A stretch of DNA of 54,406 bases from Mesostigma viride (taxonomy: Eukaryota; Streptophyta; Mesostigmatophyceae; Mesostigmatales; Mesostigmataceae). The position numbers were made by a program, and so were the translations under genes. This document shows positions 44,928 to 53,315 of this stretch, piece by piece. Below the pieces are notes generated by a model. It did not search any database. It was given only the letters and a program-made list of their open reading frames with translations, and was not told where the DNA came from. Location: positions 20,001-74,406 of the forward strand of contig RPFO01000459.1 of assembly GCA_009746045.1 (NCBI GenBank), written 5' to 3'. The stretch's first letter is position 1. Each line of letters opens with the position of its first letter.

Positions 44928-46066
44928 ATGCCGGACACGCGCCTTTTCACAAGACGCTCAATGGAGGTGGCCGAACGGCTGGTCAAGCAGGCGGGGGGGG
45001 GTCTCTCAAGTACTACACGAACCACACGGTGGTCGCCTCTCCGGACGCGCGCGTGATGGAGGCGCAGTTCTCCACGCAGACGCGGCCGTTCCATCACAAC
45101 CCGGGGGTGACGGTGGCGCACTCGCGCGTGTTCGCGTCCCGGGCGTTCAAGAGGGGGGAGGTGGTAGGCCACCGCGCGGGGCTGCTGCGGTGCGCCCCCC
45201 TTGAGGGGCTGCGGAAGGACTGGCGCCGGCCGCACCTCGCGCGTCTGTGCGTCACCGAGACGTCGGTGGTCTACATCGACTGCGGGGTGTACGGGAACGA
45301 GTTCTCTTTCCTCAGGGCGGGGCGGGGCAACTTGGCGGAGGAGATTCGCGACCACCGTGTCGCGCTGGTGGCGACGCGGGCTGTGCGCGCGGGCGAGGAG
45401 CTGACCCTTTCTCCCTCGCGGGGGGCGGCGGCGGGGGTCTGCCCCCACTGCCCGGCTCGACGGACGCGCGGTACCCGTACACGGCCTCGGCCGAGGCGCT
45501 GGCCGCCAGGGTGAGGGGCAGCCCCCGCGACGACTTGCGGTATTACACGACCGCGAACGTGGTGTACTCGCCCGACAAGCTGGCGATGGAGGCGCAGTTC
45601 GCCGTCCAGCCGCAGTCGCCCGCGGAGGGGGTGGAGGTGCGCGTGGTGTCCCGCCCCGGGCACCCTGCACGGTCAGCGTGGGCTGTTCACCACCCGGCCT
45701 TTCAAGAAGGGGGCGCGGATCGGGTTCTACAGCGGGCTGCTGAAATGCCACGACAAGGACGGCAGGGGGGACGAGATCATCCTCAAACGGGACGAGGGGG
45801 AGGACGAGATGTACTTTGCGGACCTGCACGACGCGTCGGGCTCGTTCGCGTTCGTGGACGGGCTGGAGTACGGCAACGAGTTCCGGTACATGAACGACCC
45901 CAGGGGCATGCACGGGGTGCGGTCGAACGCGGCCTTGGTCCGCGATACCAGCGGGGGTCAGCTTCGGATCGCGGTGGAGGCGACGAGGGACATCGGGAGC
46001 GGGAAGGAGCTGCTGATCGAGTACGGGGACGAGTATTGGGCGCGCATCGGGAGGAACAAGCTCTAG
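44928..46066 (+). pseudogene. Double SET-domain (protein lysine methyltransferase-like) gene with three frameshifts
   Basis: Two homologous halves are present. Half 1 (to about 45420) contains YYTNHTVVASPD, MEAQF, YGNEFSFLRAGR and a GEELTL end. Half 2 (about 45480-46066) repeats the plan: RYYTTANVVYSPDKLAMEAQ, GLFTTRPFKKGARIGFYSG, YGNEFRYMNDPRG and GKELLIEYGDEYW before the stop. NEF...N and GxEL..-Y-G are SET-domain signatures; SET proteins methylate Lys using S-adenosylmethionine. Three shifts break the frame: at the 9-G run 44993-45001, between 45420 and 45475 in a G/C run, and near 45665-45680. TACAG lies 5-9 nt before the ATG at 44928; 44961 is an alternative start. The gene looks degraded, unless the G runs are assembly errors. 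Confidence 0.65.
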
Positions 46067-46071
46067 CCTAG

Positions 46072-46656
46072 CTAGGGCCTCCTCGACGACGCGAGCTCGA
46101 TGAGTATGGCGAACGTGTCCCCCTCCAGATTGAGCAGGGTGCGCGTGGGGGCGGGCAGGGCGTAGAGCTCCAGCCGCAGGGTCTGCACGCTGGGGATGGG
46201 CGGGGTGAACACGGCGGCGTCGTCCATGGGCGAGTGGGGGGCGTACAGCTCGACGCCGTTGGGCACGATGGCGAAGTGCGCCTTGCCCGCGAAGAAGTTC
46301 CTGGGGCGCATGGCGGCGTCGTGGGCGGGGTCGTCCTCGTACCCTACGCAGACGGTCCTGGCGGCGCAGTCCGCGTCGGCTACGGTGGCGATCTTGGGCC
46401 TCATCCCCGACGCGCTGGGGATGGCGGTCTGCACCTTTTCTACCTCGCGGTCGCCCAGACGCAGGGAGATGGCCGTGCACGTCTCGGAGGCCGCCGGGAC
46501 CTGGGCGTACACGAGCCGGCAGGCCTCCACGTTTAGCACGGGGGAGGGGAGGTTGAAGGTGGTGTAGCCCTCTCTGTTCGTCCCGGTGACGAGGACCCTG
46601 TGCGTGTTCTGGGCCGGCGGCACGGCCATCGGGTTGGTGGCTTGCAGCGACGACAT
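46072..46656 (-). CDS. Hypothetical protein (194 aa), virus-like block
   Basis: Intact frame starting MSSLQATNPM and ending LLNLEGDTFAILIELASSRR. The predicted character is beta-rich with few charged stretches and no transmembrane helix or signal peptide. The family was not recognised. It starts 15 nt after a perfect CTGTACAG palindrome on the same strand and ends 5 nt from the stop of the convergent SET gene, which is typical viral packing. A virion component is possible from context (fibre-like neighbours), but this is inference. Confidence 0.6.
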   Translation of the reverse strand: MSSLQATNPMAVPPAQNTHRVLVTGTNREGYTTFNLPSPVLNVEACRLVYAQVPAASETCTAISLRLGDREVEKVQTAIPSASGMRPKIATVADADCAARTVCVGYEDDPAHDAAMRPRNFFAGKAHFAIVPNGVELYAPHSPMDDAAVFTPPIPSVQTLRLELYALPAPTRTLLNLEGDTFAILIELASSRRP

Positions 46657-46664
46657 GGTGTCCT

Positions 46665-46672
46665 CTGTACAG
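46665..46672. promoter_or_regulatory. CTGTACAG palindrome upstream of the 194-aa gene
   Basis: A perfect 8-bp palindrome 9-16 nt upstream of the minus-strand start at 46656. It is one of four similarly placed copies of the TACAG core in this block. Confidence 0.35.
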
Positions 46673-46831
46673 TAAGACGAGCAGGTTTATTTCTCACCGG
46701 GATACATGCGCGCCGTTGGCATGCACGGGATGGACGCGACCGGACAGCGGTACGCGCTCCCCTGCTATTCGCACGCCCCGCCTCCCGTGACGGCGACCCT
46801 CCTGCGTTGGGCTCTCGTCGTCGAAAAAAAA

Positions 46832-47038
46832 ATGGGAGACAAGGACAGAGGCGGTAGGGACATGGGTTGCGCGGTGTCGGTGGCGGCCGGGGAGGATCGG
46901 CGCATGGACACGGTCCGGTGCGGGGGCATCTACCCCTCGCCCCCCTCGCAGGCGGCGGACACGCTGGAGGGACAGGACGAGGTGGAGGGCCGGGGGTGCC
47001 AAGGGCGGACAGAAAAATATGCAAGCCAAGGGTACTGA
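46832..47038 (+). CDS. Small hypothetical protein (68 aa)
   Basis: ATG after a run of nine A (GTCGAAAAAAAAATG); stop TGA at 47036, three bases before the next ATG. The hydrophilic product begins MGDKDRGGRDMGCAVSVAAG and has no recognisable domain. Tight spacing to the next gene is the main support. Without it this would be an intergenic spacer. Confidence 0.25.
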   Translation: MGDKDRGGRDMGCAVSVAAGEDRRMDTVRCGGIYPSPPSQAADTLEGQDEVEGRGCQGRTEKYASQGY

Positions 47039-47041
47039 GTT

Positions 47042-47323
47042 ATGGCGACTCCGTTGTCCTTTTTCTCTTCTCCGGCAAGCGCGACCAAGCCGGTCATCCT
47101 GGCGGACGCGGTCTCGTACCCGGACAGCGTGGCGTTCGCTCTCTCGCAGACGTTCGACCCCTGGCCGATCGCGCACTACCACCGCAGCAACTACAACACG
47201 GGGGACGAGGCGCCGGCGCCGGCGGGGGCGGGCACGGGCACGGGGGGCCTGCACGCGGTGCTGCAGTCCATCTTCTCGGACGACAACACGTCCAAGTTTT
47301 TCCGCCGCGCGTCGCCGGTGTAG
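47042..47323 (+). CDS. Small hypothetical protein (93 aa)
   Basis: Begins MATPLSFFSSPASATKPVIL and has an Ala/Pro/Gly-rich low-complexity middle, then LHAVLQSIFSDDNTSKFF and a stop. No domain was recognised. It lies between the 68-aa frame and the fibre-like gene at 47353, all on the plus strand and closely spaced. Codon composition resembles its neighbours. Confidence 0.5.
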   Translation: MATPLSFFSSPASATKPVILADAVSYPDSVAFALSQTFDPWPIAHYHRSNYNTGDEAPAPAGAGTGTGGLHAVLQSIFSDDNTSKFFRRASPV

Positions 47324-47352
47324 GAATTTCTTTTGTCTAGAGGATAGTATAG

Positions 47353-48141
47353 ATGACGGGGGGGACGCTGTCCGCAGCCTCGGTGGTGATCCAGAACGGA
47401 CTGGGGGGCGACGGGGACTTCGAGATCAGGCAGGAGAGCGACCAGTTGTGCATGCGGTTCCGAGAGGGGGGCGCCTACCAGCTGCAGGACGCGCTGGCGT
47501 ACAGGCAGGACCACTGGGAGTTCGGCAAGGACCTGCAGGTGGATGGGGACGTCACGGTCACCGGCAAGGTGGTGATGGGGGGCGTGCCGACGGACGCCTC
47601 CGACGCCGTCACCAAGGCGTACGCCGACTCGGTCGCGGTGGCCCCCGCCAGTCTGGGCGACGCGTCCGACGTGGAGTACACGGGGGTGCCCCAGGCGGGC
47701 CAGGTGCTGGCGTGGGCGGGGGCGGCGTGGACCAACCAGACGATGAGGACGGCGTACTGGACGGAGACGTTCCATTACGGGGGGAACATGGCCGGCAGCG
47801 CGGTGTCCATGGTGACGGGGGCGGGCAACACCCTGAGCGTGGCGCCGCCGTACACGTTCTCCGTGGACACGCTGTCGATCAGCGCGTACAACCTGCCGGA
47901 CGCGAGCACGCACGCGTTCGCGGTGGCGGTGAAGAAGCACGATGGCACCACGCTGGCGACGCTGTCTTCCGGGCCGATGCCGCAGAGGACGGTGATGGGC
48001 GTGCGCGCGGCGTGGGCGAACGTGAGCGTCGCGCCCTTCGCGATCGGCGCGGGCGACACGTTCTACCTGCAGTTGTCGGGATACACGGGCACGGGCATCG
48101 GGGTGGTGGTTCAGTTGTCGCAGGCGCAGTTAGAGAGCTGA
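47353..48141 (+). CDS. Tail-fibre-like virion protein
   Basis: Intact frame of 262 codons. After an N-terminal segment (GDGDFEIRQESDQLCMRFRE) comes LQVDGDVTVTGKVVMGGVPT and DASDAVTKAYADSV. The DAxTKAYxD block is characteristic of phage and giant-virus tail-fibre repeat proteins. The C-terminal ~130 residues are beta-rich and Gly/Thr-rich (YTGTGIGVVVQLSQAQLES at the end), consistent with a trimeric fibre knob. The -TGKVV- block resembles ITGKLTVGEF of the fibre at 42885-44840, so the two may share an attachment domain. The upstream sequence GGATAGTATAGATG has no clear TACAG. Confidence 0.6.
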   Translation: MTGGTLSAASVVIQNGLGGDGDFEIRQESDQLCMRFREGGAYQLQDALAYRQDHWEFGKDLQVDGDVTVTGKVVMGGVPTDASDAVTKAYADSVAVAPASLGDASDVEYTGVPQAGQVLAWAGAAWTNQTMRTAYWTETFHYGGNMAGSAVSMVTGAGNTLSVAPPYTFSVDTLSISAYNLPDASTHAFAVAVKKHDGTTLATLSSGPMPQRTVMGVRAAWANVSVAPFAIGAGDTFYLQLSGYTGTGIGVVVQLSQAQLES

Positions 48142-48155
48142 TAAAATCATCTAGG

Positions 48156-48161
48156 GTACAG
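48156..48161 (+). promoter_or_regulatory. GTACAG motif upstream of adhesin-like gene
   Basis: GTACAG lies 11-16 nt before the ATG at 48172, in the 30-bp gap after the preceding stop. It shares its core and position with motifs before three other genes of the block. Confidence 0.3.
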
Positions 48162-48171
48162 ATCAGTAACC

Positions 48172-50478
48172 ATGAAGGCGGCGCTGAGGGTGTCGTCGCT
48201 GGACGTGTCCTCCGTGTGGGTCGTGACCCAGGAGAACGGGGCGGTCGTGGCCCGAAAGGCGGGCGACCAGAGGGAGTCGGTGAGCATCGGGCAGTCCTCC
48301 GCGTCCATCCTGTCGGACGTGTCGGCGACCGCGGACCTGCGGACGGGCGGGCGCGTGCATTTGCCGCAGGGCGATTACAGCGGGGCGGCGCCCCAGTCCC
48401 TCGTGCCGCGGTCGTACGTCTTTCGCGCGCCGGCGTTCCTGTACGGCCTCAACCACTCGTCGGTGACAGACACCGCGCATTACTCGGCGCCCCCCGACGC
48501 CGGCAGCCTGCTGGTCCGCACCGGCGACGGGCTGTGGGGGCCGCAGGCGGCGACGGTGACGCCGTACTACCACCGGCACCGCGTGTTCACGGCCGCCATA
48601 CCGTGGGCGGAGACCCAGACGCCCGCGTTCCGGTACGCCTCGTTCGGCTGTCCTCCCGCCGGCCAGGCGGTGGCGGCGCTGAACGCGTTCCCCCACACCG
48701 CGTCGACGTGCATCTACGAGGTGGCGGTGTGCCTGAACAACCTGCAGATCGGGAGCGGGGGCGGCGGCAACCTGATCACGGTGACGGTGCGGGTGCACGA
48801 CACGGCGGTCGACACGGGGCTGTACGGGACGAGGTGTACCGCCAGACGGACGTGGCCTCCGACGAGGCGGTCAGCGCGAACGGGTACTTCGCCGACGGGC
48901 GGTGGAACTGGAAGAAGGCCGTGACGTGGGCCGGGGCGGGTCAGATCGCGATGAACCCGGGGTCCGCCTACCGCGTGTCGGTCAAGGTGGCGCTGGCCTC
49001 GCCGGTCGCGCAGACGGACACGAACACGTACGCGACGGTGCAGCTGAAGACCCTGAGCAGCTCGTTCAACCTCCAGACGTTCGGCGGTTCCGTGCCCGCC
49101 CCGACAGCCACATCGACGCAGATCAGCGTGACCCACTCGCTCACCATGTCCGGGGGCGACAACTGGGCGGTCCTGTGCCGCGTGTACAGCGCCTCCAAGG
49201 CGGGGCTGGCGGCGGGCGATATATACACCAAGTCGGGCGCGGGCGGCACCGACCTGGTCGCGTCCTCCGCCTTTCCCATGAGCGGCGACGGGACCGTCGG
49301 GTCCGGCCCACTGGTGTTCTCCTCCCTGACGCCGTCCACCGCCTATTACGTGTACGTCGTGGCCAAGGGGTCGTCGGGGGCGTACAGCGCGGTGTACACG
49401 CACACGGTGACCACCGCCTCCGCCGACACCACACCGCCCACCCTCGCTCTTTCCACTACGGCGGGGTCGACCCCTACCAGTAGCCCGATCAGCGTGACGG
49501 CGACGTTCAGCGAGCCGGTGACGGGGTTCGCGGAGGGGGATGTAGTGGTGACGAACGGCACGGTCGTGGCGGGCAGCCTTGCAGGGAGCGGCGCCGTGTA
49601 CACTTTCTCCGTGAGCGGGACCGCTAACACGCAGACGACGGTGAGCGTCGGGGGGGCGCGGCGACGGATGCCGCAGGGAACGGCAACATCGCGTCCTCTA
49701 CGCTCGCGTTCACGTACACGACGCTGTACGACCCGTCCACGGACGCCGCGCTGTACGCCTGGTACGATATGTCGGACGCCAGCACGGCGTTCAGCAACTC
49801 CGCCGGCACGGTCGTCCAAAACACGGCCGGCGGTACCGTCTTGTACGTGATGGACAAGAAGGGGTCGAATCACATCACGCAGACCACGACGAGCAAGGCT
49901 CCGACGCTGGACACCGCGACTCTGAACTCGAAGCGGTCGCTCAGGTTCACCAACGCAAACAACACGCATCTGAAGACGGCCACGACGACGGCGTTTTGGT
50001 CTCAGGCCAACAAGACGGTGGTGGTGGTGGCTAGACAGGCCACCCCGTTTACGTACCCAACTGGTACAGGAAGCAGCTGCGCGGGTTCATATTGGGCGCG
50101 GGCGGCACGATTAACACCGGCGCGATTGCCTGGGGTAGCACCTCGACCACCGTAGTAGGATTCCCGAGCGATCCGTCCCCCAACGAAACGATGTGCTCAA
50201 ACGCGGAGTTCTTCGACGGGAGGGCGCACGTGTTCGCGATGTCGATCACCGGCACGTCGAGCTTCTTCACCCGTTTCGACGGTCGCGCAGGGACCGCAAA
50301 CGGTGGCGCGCCCAAGTCGGCCACCGGCGGGCTTTACGTGGGCGGCGACAACTTGAGCCCTACCAGGGGGCTGGAGGGGTGGGTGGGCGAGATCCTTTTT
50401 TACAGCACCGCGAAGACGAGCGCGCAGTTGGAGACGATCCGCCAGTACCTCGTGAACAAGTGGGGGACGCCCGCGTAA
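48172..50478 (+). pseudogene. Large adhesin-like surface protein (Ig-like and lectin-like regions), three frameshifts
   Basis: About 769 codons in total if the frame is followed across shifts near 48826-48832, 49650-49660 and 50045-50060. Order: the N-terminal ~215 residues start MKAALRVSSLDVSSVWVVTQ. A beta-rich region follows (VSANGYFADGRWNWKKAVTW) with a fibronectin-like segment (LTPSTAYYVYVVAKG). Then comes a bacterial Ig-like repeat (SVTATFSEPVTGFAEGDVVV). A C-terminal concanavalin/LamG-like region carries YAWYDMSDAS, KRSLRFTNANNTHLKT, WVGEILFYSTAKTSAQLETI and KWGTPA. Such proteins bind surface glycans; attachment to the algal host is inferred. In its present form no full-length protein can be made. 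It could represent two genes, but no internal start supports that. Confidence 0.55.
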
Positions 50479-50537
50479 GGTGTCGTTTTATTGATCAATG
50501 TACATAAATTAAGGACTGCCCAATTTTTCTCGACGCT

Positions 50538-50545
50538 TATATAAG
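50538..50545 (+). promoter_or_regulatory. TATA box (TATATAAG)
   Basis: TATATAAG ends 15 nt before the ATG at 50561, which is close for a TATA box, so the transcript would have an extremely short leader or start further downstream. Compare TATAAAAG at 53256 and TATATAAA at 52817-52810. Confidence 0.4.
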
Positions 50546-50560
50546 TGCAAGAGTACCGCG

Positions 50561-51210
50561 ATGGCGACCGCTTTTGCGAACGTCGCACGGTCGGCGATGA
50601 ACATGGCGAAGGCGGTGCCCAGGGCCCTCAGCAGCGTCACAAAGGGCACTGGCGGGGTGGCCGACGACGTGGCAGGCGGGGCGGGGAAGACGGTGTTGAA
50701 GGGCGCCGACGACGCGGCAGACGCGGCGGGCAAGACGGTGTTGAAGGGCGCCGACGAGGTCGCCGAGACGGCCTCGAAGAGCAGCAGGGGGAAAAGTGTG
50801 GCCAAGTTCCTCGCGATCAACCTGGGCGCCGGCGGGCTGATGGCGGCGGGGGGGCTCGCGGTGGACAAGATGTTCGGCGGGGGGGGGGGAAGGGAGCTTC
50901 GAGCGCGTACGGGTCGGGCATCCCGGGCGGCGGTCAGGATGGGTACTACAACGCGAGGTCGCTCCCGCCGAGCGTGCAGAAGGACGACGGGTCGGGAATG
51001 TCGGGCGCGGGCAAGCTGCTGGTGCTGGTGTTCGTTCTGCTGGCCGGCTGGCTGGCGTACTATTTGTTCAAGCGTCGGTCGTCTGGCGCCCCCGAGGCGA
51101 TCCAGCTGGACCTGTCTCCCATGATGATGTCGCTCCCCTCTCTGCCGCCCCAGCGCATGGTGTATCCTCCGCCGATGATGTATCCTCCGGCGATGATGGC
51201 CGGGATGTGA
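50561..51210 (+). pseudogene. Single-pass membrane protein, frameshift in 11-G run
   Basis: About 216 codons. The Ala/Lys-rich N-terminal half has two copies of GKTVLKGAD (50688 and 50730) and SVAKFLAINLGAGGLMAAGG, a weak hydrophobic segment. After a G run at 50879-50889 the reading frame shifts. The downstream half has GSGIPGGGQDGYYNARSLPP, a clear transmembrane helix (LLVLVFVLLAGWLAYYLF) followed by KRR, and a Pro/Met-rich tail (PPPMMYPPAMMAGM). A viral inner-membrane protein is a reasonable guess from context. The shift may be true, may be an assembly error, or may be a length-variable switch. Confidence 0.55.
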
Positions 51211-51214
51211 CCGG

Positions 51215-53237
51215 CTAGCGGACGGGGCAGGCGCCGCTGGGGCAGTCGGGCTCCATGAGGGCAGCGTCGTCGTCCACGTGCAGGACGCCGGAGTAGTCGA
51301 CGGGCTTGAGCGCGCCGGCGTACTTGGCGAAGGCGGCCTCGGTGACCACCTCCTGGGGCAGGTAGCTGTATCCCAGGTCCGCGGCGCTCTTGGTGGGGTC
51401 GGCGCGCAGGAGGAAGGAGACCCCCACGTAGGAGTCCCAGTTGTTCATGAGCCAGTCGACGATGGCGGGGGCCTCGGCGGGGTCGTAGGAGACCGTGCAC
51501 GAGACGTTCTGCTCGCAGTAGTTGTCCATGAGCCTCTTGTACCTGTCCAGCTGGTCGAGCGCTGTCTCGGCGTTCACCTCGACCTCTTCCACGGCGCCGT
51601 CCTTGCGCGTGACGACGGTCTTGGTGAAGGGGACGGAGGTGAAGGCGACGGGGAAGGTCACGAGCACGGCCTCCGGGTCGAAGGGCTTCTCGACCACCCT
51701 GTAGTTGGCCTCTACGAACCGCCGGACCAGCGGGTCGTGGCGCGAGTAGGTGACGTTGTTGAAGATGTACTTCCCGAGGGGCATGTGCACGCCCTCGGGC
51801 ACCTCCCCCCACTCGCGCGTGCCCATGATTTTGGAGAGGGTGCCGCTGGGCTTGATGCAGGTGACGTTCTTGGGCAGGGGCTTCCCCAGGGCGCGCGCCA
51901 TCTCGTAGGCGGAGGAGACGGCGACGTTCTTCATGCGGCGGAAGTCGTAGGGGTGCAGGTCCGGCCTGGCCACGATGCCGGTGAGGCCGACGCCGCACAG
52001 GTGCAGGAACTGGTTGTTGAGGTGCCAGGCCTCTTGTAGGATCTCGTCCCTGAGGTCGACGAGCGTCTGGCGGTAGTTCATGCGGCTGGCGAGGACGAGG
52101 GCGCGCTCGAGGCCCGCCTTGTTCCCCTCCTTGAAGGCGGCCAGGTTGACCTCCGTTAAATTGCAGAAGGACTTGTTGCCGAGGAGGATCTCGCTGCAAA
52201 CAAAGCAGCGCGTAACAGCATCACATGCAGCGAGGGCGTGTCAGCTCTTCATCCCCGACTTAAGGAGAGCGTACTCCATGAAGGTGGACAACGGTTTGAG
52301 CTTTTTCGATGGCGGCCTGTAGACGCCTAGTCGTCGCACGGCTGTGCTCAGGCGGTCCAAATTACGCCGGACGCCTCTGTTGACTTCTTCGTCTTGATCG
52401 TCTAGAGATAGGTTCAGGAGTTGGGCTTCTAAATTCCTTTGCGCTTCTATTTTCCTTCGCTCCAAGGCCGCCTCTCGCAATATCTCCACCCCGCCTATCC
52501 CGTAGCGGGCGTCGTCTGCCAGGAGTTCTTTGCCGATGAAAAGAGGATTTGGATTGGCCGGGTTTTGCTTCCACCAACCGGGGGTTGATAGAACATCCAT
52601 GACGGGCCATCTCTTCAGCGCCTGGGTCTCCTGTTTGTGCCAAGAACAGTAATAGGAGCCAGCGAGACAATTCTTCTTGCACTGTTCCCCGCAGCACGTC
52701 GTTCCCATACACCGGGATGGCTGGCACACACAAACCGGCATATATTTTTTTAAGAAACGGATGGGAATTGTTTATCTGGGCGCATGAGAACAGAAGCAAG
52801 GGACATTGGTTTATATAGGATGAGAAGCGCGTCTCAAGGTACCAGCAGGGGTTCACGCCTCGACACCAGGGCGCGCGGGTGGAGGCGACGGCGAGGTTGA
52901 AGAGGCCGGGCTCGGAGCCGCCGGAGTCGAGCATGATGGCGAAGAGCTCCTCCATCTCCCTCCTCGAGGGGCGCTTGCGGAAGATGAGGCTGTTGTTGGA
53001 CTGCTGCCGGTGGGCGTTGGCCACCCACCACTCCTTCTTGGCGGCGGCGAACTCGCGCCACTCGGTGTCGCCGTACTCGAACAGCGCGATCTCGGCCGAC
53101 CGGCGGCCGGTCAGCATGGTGCCTAGGTGGTTGACGATGTCGAGGATGTCCATCTTGGTGAGGAGCTGGTCGGCGCGCATGGACAGGATCTTGGCGATGG
53201 CCACCAGCGCCTTGGAGATGCTGGCGTCCCCGGAGCT
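51215..53237 (-). CDS. Adenosylcobalamin-dependent (class II) ribonucleoside-triphosphate reductase, 5' part missing, interrupted
   Basis: Two segments, 53237-52843 and 52193-51215, join in frame (457 codons). The family is about 740 residues, so some 270 N-terminal residues are absent. Class II monomeric reductase signatures are SSGDASISKAL, MDILDIVNHLGTM, GRRSAEIAL, SNNSLIF, the active-site NPC, EILLGNKSFCNLTEVNL, CIKPSGTLSKIMGT, QNVSCTVSY, NNWDSYVGVSFLLRADPTKS, LGYSYLPQEVVT and the C-terminal redox pair CPSGACPVR. The enzyme makes dNTPs without oxygen and needs vitamin B12. The break lies between the catalytic Cys and the Glu two residues on. The right end at 53237 is preceded by GCCTTGTTGCCGCAG, acceptor-like, and then by the divergent promoter of the next gene. 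The missing part is either beyond the window (large intron) or lost. No frameshift occurs in the two segments. Confidence 0.85.
52241..52741 (-). CDS. Cys/His zinc-finger-like protein encoded inside the reductase intron
   Basis: An intact frame of 166 codons on the same strand as the reductase. The N-terminus has CVCQPSRCMGTTCCGEQC followed by KKN, C, and YYCSWH. This C-x(3,4)-T-x(2)-G-x(2)-C-x(n)-YC-x(2)-H pattern is a small zinc-binding module common in proteins of phages and large DNA viruses. The middle has PGWWKQNPANPNPLFIGKEL. The C-terminal half is helical and charged (LERRKIEAQRNLEAQLLNLS). TATATAAA on the minus strand (52817-52810) lies about 70 nt upstream, so it can be expressed separately. 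No GIY-YIG, HNH or LAGLIDADG motif is visible, so a homing role is unproven. Confidence 0.65.
   Translation of the reverse strand: MPVCVCQPSRCMGTTCCGEQCKKNCLAGSYYCSWHKQETQALKRWPVMDVLSTPGWWKQNPANPNPLFIGKELLADDARYGIGGVEILREAALERRKIEAQRNLEAQLLNLSLDDQDEEVNRGVRRNLDRLSTAVRRLGVYRPPSKKLKPLSTFMEYALLKSGMKS
52810..52817 (-). promoter_or_regulatory. TATA box of the intron-encoded gene
   Basis: TATATAAA on the minus strand, 69-76 nt upstream of the start codon at 52741 and within 33 nt of the reductase segment end. It is followed by an AT-rich leader. Confidence 0.45.
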
Positions 53238-53255
53238 CTGCGGCAACAAGGCCAG

Positions 53256-53263
53256 TATAAAAG
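53256..53263 (+). promoter_or_regulatory. TATA box (TATAAAAG)
   Basis: TATAAAAG followed by GGGCGGGG, 53 nt before the ATG at 53316. This fits a start site about 25-30 nt downstream and a short leader. It lies 19 bp beyond the truncated end of the reductase segment on the opposite strand. Confidence 0.6.
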
Positions 53264-53315
53264 GGGCGGGGTGCGCTCAGGAGGAGACGATTATAGTCTC
53301 TTCGCATCACGATCG

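Larger units (their letters stand above)
52194..52842 (-). mobile_element. ORF-bearing intron-like insertion in the reductase active site
   Basis: 649 bp between the coding segments. Ends fit GT-AG (TG|GTACCT ... GTTTGCAG|C), giving Cys between the catalytic Cys and Glu. An alternative in-frame boundary (TGC|TGG...TGC|AGC) would give Ser, which is closer to other reductases. A group I intron is less likely: no in-frame choice gives both the U before the 5' site and a final G. It is not an intein, since there is no continuous fused frame with the required first residue. It holds a complete ORF with its own TATA box. Confidence 0.6.

Noticed and set aside
44207-46480. 757-codon minus-strand frame across the SET region
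   Set aside because: Its first two thirds are the antisense of the SET gene in high-GC sequence. Only the part from 44840 leftwards is the fibre protein.
47019-49850. 943-codon plus-strand frame
   Set aside because: It is Arg/Gly-rich shadow sequence over the 47042, 47353 and 48172 genes. Only its part after about 48830 coincides with the true adhesin frame after a frameshift.
52194-52842. Intein in the reductase
   Set aside because: The frame continuing after the catalytic Cys starts with Trp and lacks intein blocks, and the 166-aa ORF is in another frame with its own start and TATA box.
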